From the NCBI GenBank assembly GCA_029641185.1, contig JAPWGK010000001.1, positions 1,438,501 to 1,502,500 on the forward strand: DNA of 64,000 bases, in the 5' to 3' direction. The position numbers and the translations under genes are program-made. Below are positions 35,844 to 46,694 of the stretch, piece after piece (the first letter of the stretch is position 1; each line of letters opens with the position of its first letter). The notes below the pieces were generated by a model. It did not search any database and was not told the DNA's origin. It saw only the letters and a program-made list of their open reading frames with translations. Source of the stretch: Pseudofabraea citricarpa. Taxonomy: Eukaryota > Ascomycota > Leotiomycetes > Helotiales > Dermateaceae.

Positions 35844-37467
35844 ATGGCGAGCAAGAAAAGTTGGATCTTGGGAGACAAGTTCGAGAAGCGCATGCCGCAT
35901 CATGAGGGGATCAAGGCGTTATGGGAGACGAAGTGGAAATTTCCTGTATGTGGTTGACGACAAGTTCAATGCATGAGAAGTTTGGCGACGCAGATTTTGA
36001 TGGCTCGTGTGATCTTAGTGTACCAAGAGTGTGTATCCATTCCATGATGGCCAATTCGAGGATTTCGAGCCCGTCTTTGAGCATCTGATTGCGGTGAGTC
36101 CCTCGGTGAAGGAGCTGGTGATGCTTTTCCACGGACCCCTTGCTGATTGGTTACCTCGTGGGAGCAAAAGAACAACATCAATGACGGCTTTGGTGATGCG
36201 TATACCGAGGCTTTCTTCCCCATGGCAGAGAAACTCACCAAGCAAGCCGATGACCTGGTAGCAAACAACGACGTCAGCCAATCCTCTGCACTCTACCTGC
36301 GAGCCGCATGTCTCTACCGCATCGCTCGCTTCCCCTACATCACCAGCTTCCCGTCGGTAAACTCGCAGAGCAAGTGGAAGGCCTGGGAGGCGCAGAAGGA
36401 AGCCTACCTAAAAGCCGGCAGCAGATGGGAGGTGCCCGTGACAGAAGTGCAGATCCCACACACGCATGCTCAAGGAGCCGACCGCGACCAGATCCCCGTC
36501 TACGTGCGGGTTCCCGCCGGGGCACTGAAAGAAGGCGGAAGCCAGAAGGTGCCAGCCGTGCTCCTGCTCACGGGTCTCGATGGCTACCGCCCCGACAACA
36601 CGCAGCGAAGCGACGAGTTCCTCGCTCGCGGATGGGCCTGCGTCATTGCTGAAGTCCCTGGCACGGCCGAGTGCCCTGCTGATCCCTCGGATCCAGCTAG
36701 CCCTGATCGCCTCTGGACCAGCGTGCTCGATTGGATGCGTGCCCAGGACGTCTTCGACAGGCGGAAGATCATGGTGTGGGGTCTGAGTACCGGCGGCTAC
36801 TACGCGGTGCGCATCGCTCACACGCATCGAGAGAGCCTCAGAGGAGTTGTGGCGCAGGGCGCGGGTACGCATTATTTCTTCGATGGCGAATGGATAGAGA
36901 GGGCTGATGGCCATGAGTATCCTTTTGCGTGAGTACCATTCCGGTGGAGAGCGTAAACGTGGACTTTTGTCGAGGGTGAACGGCGAAGGGTATGAGAACT
37001 GATCTTTTTGATTCTGTCAGATTGGGCCCTCCGATCGCCCAGAAGCATGGATACTCGTCCTTTGAAGAATTCAAGAAGGGTGCCCAAAAGAAGTTCTCCC
37101 TACTAGAGACGGGCATCCTGCAGAAAGCCTCAACCAGGTTACTTCTCATAAATGTACGTTTCCCACTCTCCTCCACATCCCTCTTGGGGGAGAAGGATTG
37201 CTGATTCAGGATTCATGTATAGGGGATGGATGATGGACTCATGCCGATCGAAGATTCCATGCTGCTCTTCGAGCATGGAACTCCCAAGGAAGCGAGGTAC
37301 GTTCTTCTTCCTCTCTGCTTCTTTTGAGTTCTGAGCGCCGCCTCTTTTGAGATAGGCGGGAGTGCAGAGTATTGACTTCGTGCAGGTTCTTTGCGGGGGC
37401 ATTGCACATGGGATATCCGATGGCTAATTCTTCGGTTTATCCCTGGATGGAGAGTGTCATGGCTTGA
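35844..37467 (+). CDS. Ayg1-like alpha/beta hydrolase (polyketide-shortening type)
   Basis: Six exons: 35844-35945, 36019-36093, 36171-36928, 37021-37153, 37223-37296, 37386-37467 (407 aa; A. fumigatus Ayg1 is about 406). The third exon could start at 36165 instead (tandem AG acceptors), adding two residues. The N-terminal lid reads [22 protein letters not shown] and [19 protein letters not shown]. The hydrolase core has [13 protein letters not shown], the [19 protein letters not shown] block and the nucleophile elbow GLSTGGYY (Ser265). The acid is in [10 protein letters not shown] and the His in ALHMGYP, so the triad looks intact. Ayg1 and its Exophiala (WdYg1) and Botrytis (Ygh1) relatives cut longer naphthopyrones to tetrahydroxynaphthalene in DHN-melanin synthesis. 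Family membership is clear. Melanin substrate is inference, because no PKS or melanin reductase or dehydratase gene is in the window. Confidence 0.9.
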
Positions 37468-38227
37468 ATGGTTTGCTGGGGAAAATAGGCGATATGAGGA
37501 GATATTTAAGCAGGGAAGTCTTGTATGTGTGTGTCTGTAGTTACGAGGATTAATTAAAATGAATGGATTGATTGACTGTCCTGATTTCATTTGAGGGGTG
37601 ATTTCCACATGACTCAACTTGAGTTGACTTGGTTGGAATACCTAGGTGCATACATGGCCAGACCTACCTCATCTCCTTCATAAAATGAACTCCCATCTGT
37701 TATGTCTATAAAAAGGGGAACAAACCTCTTGTTGACCATATCGAAAAACCAAAAACCAAGTATAGAATCCAAGCCTTGGATGCCATCTTTCACGTTACTA
37801 GCGTGGCTCAAAAAAGGGCAGGCACCAGTCGTATATTTAAACAGCTTTCTACGAGCACAGAGCTCTTTTCCAATCCACATTTTAACTTTCTACACAACCC
37901 ACTAACCATAACCTTACAACGTCGGCGAGTAAATCAAAAAGACACAATAGGCTACGAAATAGATTCAGAGCAGTTCTACGTATGTGAATATAAGTATATC
38001 GATTTTGTCGTCACAAGGCAAATAGATGCCTCCTTCGTTCATTCATTCACTCATCTCATCTAGCTTTCACATCACCCCAACCCACCCCCCAAGATGCAAG
38101 ACCGCCTACACAAGACACCCCGCCAAAAATGCAATGCACGATGGACCAATCCCCCCTCTCCCTCCTCTCAACTCAAAAAACAAAAATAAAGAACAAAAAA
38201 AACACCACCCTCTCATACAGAGAGCAC
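37468..38227. other. Convergent intergenic spacer
   Basis: 760 bp between the converging stops of the hydrolase and the methyltransferase. AT-rich in the middle. No gene recognised. Confidence 0.5.
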
Positions 38228-39918
38228 TCATGCGGATAGAGGTTTCTGGGCGTATACGATATGGCTTGTGTCGAAGTTAGCGGTGCACAAACCAACCAAC
38301 CCTTCAAGGGCCGAAGGGGTAAAGGGAGTACATACAAGTTGTGCATCGTGTGGATGCTCTTATCCTTCGCGTCGTTCCGGACCTTGGCGTTGAAGATCTT
38401 GACTTCGTCTTCCGACCAGCCTAGGATGCCCGTGAACGGGAGGAGCGTGAAGGCATCTACACCCTCGGTATACTGCAGCGTCATGAAAGCACCGATTTCT
38501 TTCTGTTTGTGCGTTAGCAAGAAAGTTACTTCATCCTATCCTCTCGTCTCCCCAAGAAGAAAACAACGCACCAACTTTCTCTCCTTGGGCCATAATCCCA
38601 CGGGGAAAGGAATGATCTTATGAGTGATGTTCTCAAACCCGGCATCCTGAACCCATCCCTTAAGCTTTGGTCCCGGATCCAGCAGTCGTCCGATGGTATC
38701 GCAGGCCCCGCGTAGGAGGGACAGCATCTCAGCGACTTTGTAGTCGGGTTTCATGGTCCCGTCTTGAGAGACACATGCCGTGTCATAGTCTTGAAATTCA
38801 ACCCATCCTCCAGGCTTGACGTTACTGTTCCTTTGTCAGCTGGCGAAGTTGGCAAGAGAAGAAGAAAAAAGGAAAAGGAAAAGGCGTACTCGAAACATTG
38901 CTTTACAAGGCGTGGCCAGTCTTTGATAGAGGCTGCCATGTACCGGCAGTGGATGTAATCGTATTGTTGAGTCTCGGCCCAATCGGACTCTACGTCGTCG
39001 ACGAGGAAGCGGACATTCGGTGGGACCCTTTTCTCAATGTCAGTCTGCAATTCTCTCGGGATATTTAATATTCATCTTCTCATGTATCTTACCATGTTGG
39101 CTGGATCGGACTCAGATCATTTCCCGTGATCTTTGCAACCATCAGAAAAGACTTCGGCAAAAGAGAGGATCAAGTTATAAACATACCTGGGCAGATGGGA
39201 AAATATCACCTGATTTGGAGATTAGCATTAATTGACTTGGTTCTTGTGAAGAGGTATACGAACCCATTTGAATAGCCCAGATCCCAGTTCCCGTGCCGAT
39301 GTCAAGAATACGAAGGCCTTCTCCTTGGATGGGAGCCAGATGAAGTTTTCCCTCACATCCTAACAAGACGATGTGATGAAACATATCTAACCGATCTTGT
39401 TCTGGATCATCATTTGGGAAGTTGTACGCTAAAGGCATTCATTAGAACTTATACGGAAAGCAGATAAGAAAAACTCCGAGATATAGGGACTCACCTCCCG
39501 AATGATAGGCGTGGTATCGACGGCCATTCTCGAACTTGTATGCTTGGACACTACTGGTTATGGATTCCGTATATCTCGAGCTGCGGTTGGAACTTGTGAG
39601 ACTATTTTCTTAAAGAATTGAAGCGAGGTATGAGGAACAACTGCCACTCACGCTTCATCGGTATCATAAGCTGAGTCAGTGTCAGACTAGAGACATATAT
39701 TAGCGTTTACAAGACCGCTGCTGCTCTGGATTCTCTCATACCCCATGATCAACGGCGACTATTGGGGCTTCCTCTGTGGTGACCTCTTGAGCGGGAGCAG
39801 GTGCCGTAGTGGGCGCCTCGATATTAGTTTCTTGTAATGCTGCAGCAGGTTCTTGGGCGGTAGATGGTCCCGCAGCTGGTACCGGCACGCTGGGTTGTTC
39901 GCTTGGTTCGCCCGCCAT
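38228..39918 (-). CDS. LaeA-like (TAM-type) SAM-dependent methyltransferase
   Basis: Ten exons, all frame-checked: 39918-39742, 39686-39652, 39580-39495, 39428-39264, 39209-39187, 39130-39093, 39027-38890, 38824-38572, 38502-38336, 38264-38228 (372 aa). Residues 1-60 are Pro/Ala/Glu-rich and disordered. The family entry motif follows: SDTDSAYDTDEASSRYTES, then YKFENGRRYHAYHSGAY and PNDDPEQDRLDMFHH. SAM-binding motif I is LDIGTGTGIWAI. DVESDWAETQQYDYIHCRYM and the post-I block VKPGGWVEFQDYD complete the Rossmann fold. The C terminus reads HIVYAQKP. Fungal proteins of this family sit next to secondary-metabolite genes or, for LaeA itself, regulate clusters globally with the velvet complex. The short Ala/Pro-rich tail and accessory setting favour a local small-molecule or regulatory methyltransferase. 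Methyl acceptor unknown. The start ATG 39918 is the first in frame. Confidence 0.88.
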
Positions 39919-40418
39919 AATTCTTGTTTTTCTTTTCTTCTTTTTCTGATCTATCAAGTGAGTTGCAGGAAGGTCAATGCCATTACATGAAACTGGAATT
40001 GCTTCTTCGAAGCTATCAGAAAATTGGAGCCCGAGGCGGTCACGCGCGGGGTAGAGAGTTCGAAATCAATCAGCTTAACGCGCGAGTCAGAGAACGGGCA
40101 AAAAGACACTATGGATATGACGAGGCTGCGATGTTGTCAGACAACCAATTGTGCTCTTCTAATCTCACAAGGAACGTGTCGACTATCCTATTTGGGCGGC
40201 GGGTCGATCCGTTTTTGCCATTGCTCCGAGACGCTTATTTGTTTGTCGTCCAGTGATGGTTGAACATCTGCTAGCGAGGTGGGGGCTATGAATCCCTTCA
40301 AAGTTCGAACAATCCTCTGGGGTTGCAACGAATGAGCGTAAAAAGAGATCTTCGTTCTTCTAGATAAGAACCAGTGGGGTTTAAGCCAGGTACGCAGGCT
40401 TCCGAGTGAAGGCGATAT
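39919..40418. other. Intergenic between methyltransferase start and P450 end
   Basis: 500 bp: methyltransferase promoter and P450 3' flank. No other feature recognised. Confidence 0.5.
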
Positions 40419-42086
40419 TTAGTCACGTCGGCCAGGTGTAAAGATGACATTACAACCACTTTTCACTGACATTGAGAGAACAAGTTTCTCAGCCCAAACG
40501 GTGTCATCTCCGGGTCGAACGCTCTGAAAGGTCTGAAGCAAGCGCACTGTGGTATATGAAGCTTCTGTGAGAGCCAGATTTTGACCAATGCAAGACCGTG
40601 GGCCTCCAGAAAATGGGAGATATTCCCAGCTACAACAGCATTAGAATAGTCTATAGAAATAGTAAGATAACTTGCCTCGTTCGCAAGTATTCCCAACGTT
40701 CGGGTCGGAACTCATCAGCGTCTGGGCCATAGATGTCTTTCCGTCGATGCATCGAATAGGGAAAGTGAAGAACCCGCGTGCCTTTCTTAACAAAAATTGG
40801 TGATTTGCCGTCTATGCCACCACCTAAAGGAAGGGTGGTATCCTTGACTGCAACACGGGAGTTGACTGGTATGACAGGATACATGCGTTGTACTGCAGAT
40901 TTGTTAATAAAATCCACAAACTGAAAGCTCATGTGAAGTACCGACATTCTCTCATTGTCCAACTCAGATATCTAAGACTCTTTAACTCTTCAAAATTTGG
41001 TGGTCGGTCACCCAGCGTATGGAATATCTCGTCACGTAACTTTGAGAAAACATCGGGCCGCCGTGCGAGTGTGAACCAGAGTATTGTCAGCAAACTTGAT
41101 GTCGAACCGCCACCTGCCACAATAACTGCCATAAGCTCCGCAGCTATCCTCTTCTTTCCATACCCACTCTGGGCAAGATGTGGGAGAAAGACATATCGGT
41201 CTTCCTCCTTTTTATCAACCTCGGTCTTGTCTTGGTCCAGATTATCTGATTGATTTCTCAAGTCTAAAGCTCGCGAGACGTAAATATCCACGAATGACTT
41301 CATGTCATTAATTCCTCGATGGAAACTGGGATCCGGTATGACAGTGGCAAGCCACCCAATCCCCATTCGTATCGACAGACGCCCAGAGACAAACGTGAAT
41401 GCTTGCATAAACCGTGTAGCCTTCGGCTTCGGCTGGTCTCCTAGAAGATCTGTGCTTTCTCCGAGCAGCAGCTCAGTTGCCGAGTCCATCGTGAGGTGCA
41501 AGAACAACTCCTGCATGTCTACCACTTGACCATCGCATGGTATCTTCCCAATCATTCTATGAACATGGTTCTCGAGGGCTGACATATCTCCAATCTGACT
41601 GCGGACAAAGTTTGGTCGTAAAAGTGCCCGTGATGCTTCCCATTGATGCCCATCCACAGTGAATATCCCGGGCCCAAAGATGGCAAGTGCATCTTTTCGA
41701 GTTTTGGATTGACCGTAGTCTTGAAAGCTGGTAGCAAAAACAGTTTTCACATTCTCTGGTTCAATTGTATATATGACTCTTGAACCGAGAAACAGGGTGG
41801 AGAATGTGAATGTACCCCCTTGAATGCTTTTGAAGTTATCATCGATGTGTGCCATCAATCGACCACGACTCAAAGCCTTTAGTGATAGGAATAATGAATC
41901 TAGTCCAAAGATTGGATCAAGATGAGGATATGAAACTGGCAGCTGGCAGCCATTTATTTTTGTGGTTCGGGAGCGAATCAGGGATTGATAACTGAGAACC
42001 AGAAAGTAAATAACAGCCAAAACGGCAACCAGGATAGTAACATGAAGCAAGAGACCTCCCTCGAAGACACTAAATCTCGAATCCAT
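40419..42086 (-). CDS. Cytochrome P450, CYP52-like
   Basis: Three exons: 42086-40946, 40892-40676, 40629-40419 (522 aa, normal for class II P450s). An N-terminal membrane anchor (residues about 10-34) is followed by a short basic stretch and LPVSYPHLDPIFGLD. FSTLFLGSRVIYTIEPENVKTV and GIFTVDGHQWEASRALLRPNF are typical of CYP52-type alkane/fatty-acid hydroxylases and related fungal families. K-helix ExxR is ELQR (E380, R383). The PERF region reads FRPERWEY. The haem loop is FSGGPRSCIGQ with Cys466. Two oddities: the I-helix oxygen-activation motif, usually AGxDTT, is AGGGST (324-329), so the acidic residue is missing; and the second intron starts with GC (GCAAGT...GTAG), a GC-AG intron. A fatty-acyl or terpenoid oxidation role is possible; substrate unknown. 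Confidence 0.9.
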
Positions 42087-43687
42087 TTTTGAAGAAAACC
42101 ATAATTTTGACCCGACATTAAAAAACTCGAAGGTTTGAGAGGCAGGAAACCTGCTCACCTTATATAGGTCATAGAAAGATGATAGATTGTTCTGGCTAAT
42201 ATAAAGATCCACCCAACACTGATTATTGTCAGCACTAACTTCCAAACAGACACCAACCTGGTGGTTGGTAACCAATGTGTGCACGTAGATCGCTTTAGAG
42301 AGCCAATTAGCATGGAGGAAGGCTTAAGAGCACTGCTTTGGGATTAAAGAGAACACCGCAGCGCCGGGAACTCTTTGGCTCGGGTCATAGACACATGTTT
42401 ACCAACACACGGGATACGGTTTCTGACCTCTGGCTCGTCGCATCTCTGGTGCGACAAAACCATAGGGTAGGTACGCATGCGCCGTGGTAGCCTGCTTCCG
42501 ATAGCCAAGTATAAGGAGCGGAGAAGATGAGAAACTCGTGAAGGGAATTTGTCTCATTTAAATACCCGCTAGAAAACCGCAGAGTACTTCTTCCACATCG
42601 TGGTAGGTTATGTATGTCTTCGAAAACTGATTCATAAATGCCTGGCCGCACCATAGACTCCTACAGTACCGAAGTCTCTCCGTCTACACAGTATGCTTGT
42701 GCTTTCAAGATCTCCAAGACTCGTTGGAGAAGGAGAAGCGGTCGATGTGAACAGCTTATTGGCATTAAGCTATTGCATCTTCAATTGTCGGAGAAGTGTT
42801 AGGTCAAAGGCACAACTCGACCAGGCTCGCGGCTATTTTACTGTAAATCGCGGTTAAAGAGGAAGCTCTTCCTTGTAATGAAGGAACACACGCGCTCTTT
42901 CAAACATAGATGAAATCGAACGTTGGAAAATGTTACAGGTAGAAAGTGCAACCAATTCAATACCGGTATATACCACGATCGCAACATTACCTCTTTAAGG
43001 CAACATGGGTCACGTGCGTGTGACGGAGCTCCTGGTGCCGATCCGGATCTCCCTCAACACCATGCACAGTTGTTGAAGCTGATGTCGCGATCTCCGAGCA
43101 AGAGGAGCACCGATACAACGAACTGCAGCAGTCTTCTGTTCTTTGGCAGCTCTCACGATTCATCTGCGTCGTTTCGACTTGCCTCCCCACCTTCAGATGG
43201 TGGCATCGGCAGCTGGGTCGACATGGATCAGGCATACCGCCAGGGCAAAACTTGAACTAGGTTCGGCATGAGAGTTCTGAAAGAGGAGAAATCAGCATAT
43301 TCAGGAAGATAAGGCGATGCTCGGCCGAGTGCTTGCATGTGCTTGTACTCATATCTACACTCCAAGGCAAGTGCCATTACCAATCAGACATGCTGGATGG
43401 AGACGTTATAGTATTGGAATAATCGAGGGTGAGGTGAAGCCATGTCTCCTTCATATCTTCCGCTGTCAATTGAGCAACGATCTCAGGATAAGCAATAAGT
43501 AGCTCGTCTATTAAAGCCTATCGTTTCTTGCAAGTCGTCGATAAACACTTGACCTCGCCACATACGACTCACAGGTACTTTACATCAGTACAACATCTCC
43601 CACTTTCCACCCTGAAGAGGCCTTGCTCTCGTTTATATTGCCAGTGGCTTACGATTAGTCTTCGAATCCTTTTCTTGGACTTCCATT
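42087..43687. other. Divergent promoter region, P450 / MFS transporter
   Basis: 1.6 kb between two divergent start codons, so probably shared regulatory DNA. GATA-type sites are seen at 43307-43312 (AGATAA) and 43486-43492 (GGATAAG) on the transporter side. No convincing gene. An 89-codon ATG-initiated open frame on the minus strand (42654-42385) has no recognisable motif. Confidence 0.5.
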
Positions 43688-45706
43688 ATGGCTTTTCTCG
43701 ACTCAGTAAAGGCACAGTTCCGGCCTCAACGAATCGAGCCGAGCACAGTAGTAGCACTGGTCCCTGAAGCAGAACGATCAGTATCTGGCTCAGGAGCGAG
43801 CCACGAAGTCGCCCAGACTGATGAGAAAGACGTTGGGATTGACGTGCAGAATTCTCACGAGAAGATCGATGCCTCGGGTGTAGCCCGCATCGAGGCGGTA
43901 CAGGCAGTCTGGGGCAAACATGGCAAATATTTCCTCTGGGCTGGCTTGGCCATGATGATGTTGATATTCGAGTTGGACAACACGACCGTTTACAATTACC
44001 AGCAATACGCTGCCAGTTCGTTCAACAAGCTGTCTCTGATTGCGACGCTGAGTACGGCGACGACCATCATCAGTGCTGTGATGAAACCCCCCATCGCTAA
44101 GATCTCGGATGTCATCGGGAGAGGCGAGACGTATATCTTCACCGTGTCATGTTATTTTGTCTCGTATATCCTCTGTGCCAAGGCCTCCTCTTTCAACATG
44201 TATGCAGCTGGTGCCGTCTTTTATGCCATCGGTCAAACCGGAACGCAAATCCTCGACCAAGTAAGACTTGTACCACCATGCATGAACAAAGAGCGATCGC
44301 TAATAGCAATAGATTATCATTTCAGATATCTCCAACATGAGATGGCGAGGCTTCGCGTATTCATTCTCATACGCACCGTTCCTGGTCACGCCATGGATTT
44401 CAGCCTTCATCGTGCAATCCGTCATTGATGGGATCGGCTGGCGCTGGGGAATCGGAATGTTCGCCATCCTCATGCCCTTCTCTGCAAGCTTCATCATCAT
44501 CACCTTGCTGTACTTCCAACGGCGAGCCAAGAAACTCGGCTACGTCGTCGTGACCAAGATGACGATCCACCACTTCTGCTCGGTGATCGATCTGGGTGGG
44601 TTGATACTGCTCTGTGGTGGGTTCGCCATGCTGCTGCTGCCACTGACACTCGCTGCCACGACACCCAGTCGCTGGCAGACACCGTATATCGATGTCCTGA
44701 TCGCACTGGGCGGCATGGCCCTGATTGCACTCGTGCCGTATGAGCGATACGTCGCCACGCACCCCATCCTGCCCGTGCGGTACTTCCAGAACATCAGCAT
44801 CGTGTGTGGGTTTGCGCTGGCCTTCATCGACGCCATCGGCTTCTCGTCGACGCACACGTACATGTACGCGTGGGCGACCATCGCAAAGAACTACAACGCG
44901 CGCGACGCGACGTTCCTGGTCTACACGAACGGCGTGATCCAGTGCCTCGCGGGCATCGTGGCGGGCGCCGTCATGTACCGCACGCGGCGCTACAAATGGC
45001 TCATGATGTCTGGCATCGCGGTGCGGCTCGTCGGCTACGGCGTCATGATGCGGCTTCGCGGCGCCAGAAACTCGACGGCCGAGCTGTTCACCGTGCAGTG
45101 CATCCAGGGCTGGGGGAGCGGCATCGTCTCCACCCTCGTCGTCGTGGCCGCCCAGATCCAGGTCCCGCATACAGAGCTGGCCCAGATGTCGTCGCTCGTC
45201 CTGCTGTGCTCTTTCCTCGGCTCTTCTGTCGGCTCGGCCATCGCGGGCGGCATCTATACGGGCACGTTCAAGACGGCTTTGAGGAACCATATGGGCCCGG
45301 AAGTGGCGCAGGACGTGATCGATACCGTGTTTAATTCCATCACGGGTGACATCCCGGCTTGGGGGACACCTAATCGCGTTGCTGCTGCTCTGGCTGTATG
45401 CATTCTCCCTCTTTTTTGTTCTTCTTCTTCTTTCTTTTTCCTCTTCTTCAACTTCGAAGGCTAATGATACCCCTGTGTCGTTTTCCCTCCCGCAGTACTC
45501 AGATGTCATGCGCTACATAACCATCATGGCTCTCGCAACATCGGTCCTCATGATCCCGCTGGGTCTGCTCCTACCCAATCCCCGACTCGGGTATGTCCTC
45601 TCCCAAACTAGGAAAAGAAAAAAAAGAAAAAAAAAACCCTCGACTAATCAGCGCGCCCCTTTTTCTTTTGTCCTTTAGCGACAAGCATAACCTCACCCAG
45701 ACCTAA
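43688..45706 (+). CDS. MFS transporter, siderophore-iron type (Sit1/MirB-like)
   Basis: Four exons: 43688-44260, 44313-45395, 45496-45590, 45679-45706 (592 aa). The first 75 residues are cytoplasmic and polar. About fourteen hydrophobic segments follow, as in the siderophore (UMF/DHA14) branch. Helix 1 carries FELDNTTVYNYQQYA, close to the family's D-x-T-T-x-x-Y-x-x-Y pattern. Other hallmarks are PPIAKISDVIGRGETY (MFS motif A equivalent), IIISDISNMRWRG and TYMYAWATIAKNY. The last exon contributes only nine codons (to stop). Family members import ferric hydroxamate siderophores such as triacetylfusarinine or ferrichrome across the plasma membrane, and their transcription is usually repressed by a GATA factor (SreA/SRE) in iron excess. 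No siderophore synthetase lies in the window, so uptake of external siderophores, or export of a cluster product, are both open. Confidence 0.87.
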
Positions 45707-46694
45707 ACGAGAGAAAGCAAACTTCCACCGCCGCCGCCACCCGCCGTCCCTCACCCACCCAACGCGCCTCCTACTACTGTTCAGAAGGCTACCGGTTTCT
45801 GAACCAGAACCAGAACCAGCTCTTCGCCTCTTTTCCTTTCTTTTAGGGGGGTTTCTTTTCTTTTTGCAGTCCCCTCACCACATCGTACCGCATAAAACGA
45901 ATCCCCCTCCCCTCTCTCTTGCTTCATCTCATGCCACCGCCAGCACATTCCACTTCTCCTCTTCCTTTTTTTTGCGCTAGGGAGATGGGTGGATAGATGA
46001 ATGGTATATATACTACGTCGCCAATCTAGGATCGGTCTGGGTACATGATAGATAGATGGGTTTTTTTTGGGTTTTTTGGGTTTTTTGGGTTTTTCTTTTG
46101 AGTAGACGTTTCGCTGTAGTCCTCGGGTAGCAAATTCAGGCAGAGCAAGACAAGGCAAAGTGAAGAAGGACGGAACGGACTTTCAGAAATCAAATAGCAA
46201 AGCTTCACCTACCTACCTACCCGGCAGAGAAGGCACCTCAAGCAAGCAAGCAAGTGGCAAGTAGGTTATTTGTCTATGCAGCTACTTAGCCTCTAACCCT
46301 TGCCTACCATACCATGCATCTCTCCGGTTTTCTCTTCAACAGCCAGCAGGCTAGACCTTCACTTTCCCCCTCTGCATCTTCGTTTCTCGCCAAGGAATCC
46401 CAATTCGTCACGACCCAGCAGCTGATTAAACATGTACAAAAAAAAAGAAGAATCTGGTATCATTTGAAGAAGGGGAAAAGAAAAAGAAAAAAAAGAATGG
46501 GACGTCTGTCTCCAAGACCTTCGCGCTCTATACTCGCTGTTTAACGTATAGTGCGCGGCATACCTAGTACATATCCGAGCCAGCCACTTTTACTCTATGT
46601 GCTTTTCCCTGTACCAAAACAAAAAATAGAAGAAGAGAGAGAGAGTTCTAATGCAAGTCTTTTCTCTTTCGCTCTCGTGTGCTTTTTTAAATAT
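45707..46694. other. Convergent intergenic spacer with GGGTTTTTT repeats
   Basis: About 1 kb between the transporter and acyltransferase stops. It contains a (GGGTTTTTT)n tract at 46058-46095 and several poly(A/T) runs. No gene. Confidence 0.5.
46058..46095. repeat. 9-bp repeat GGGTTTTTT
   Basis: About four units of G3T6-8. It resembles a telomere-like G/T pattern but does not match the fungal TTAGGG unit. Confidence 0.8.

Noticed and set aside
42385..42654. 89-codon ATG-initiated minus-strand frame in the P450/MFS promoter
   Set aside because: No recognisable motif or splice structure. The length is within chance expectation for a 1.6-kb gap.
44400..45509. 369-codon minus-strand open frame opposite the MFS transporter
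   Set aside because: Arg/His/Asp-rich composition typical of an antisense shadow of GC-rich coding DNA. The plus strand has clear transporter homology and introns.
46058..46095. GGGTTTTTT repeats as an internal telomere remnant
   Set aside because: The unit does not match TTAGGG, and normal genes continue on both sides.
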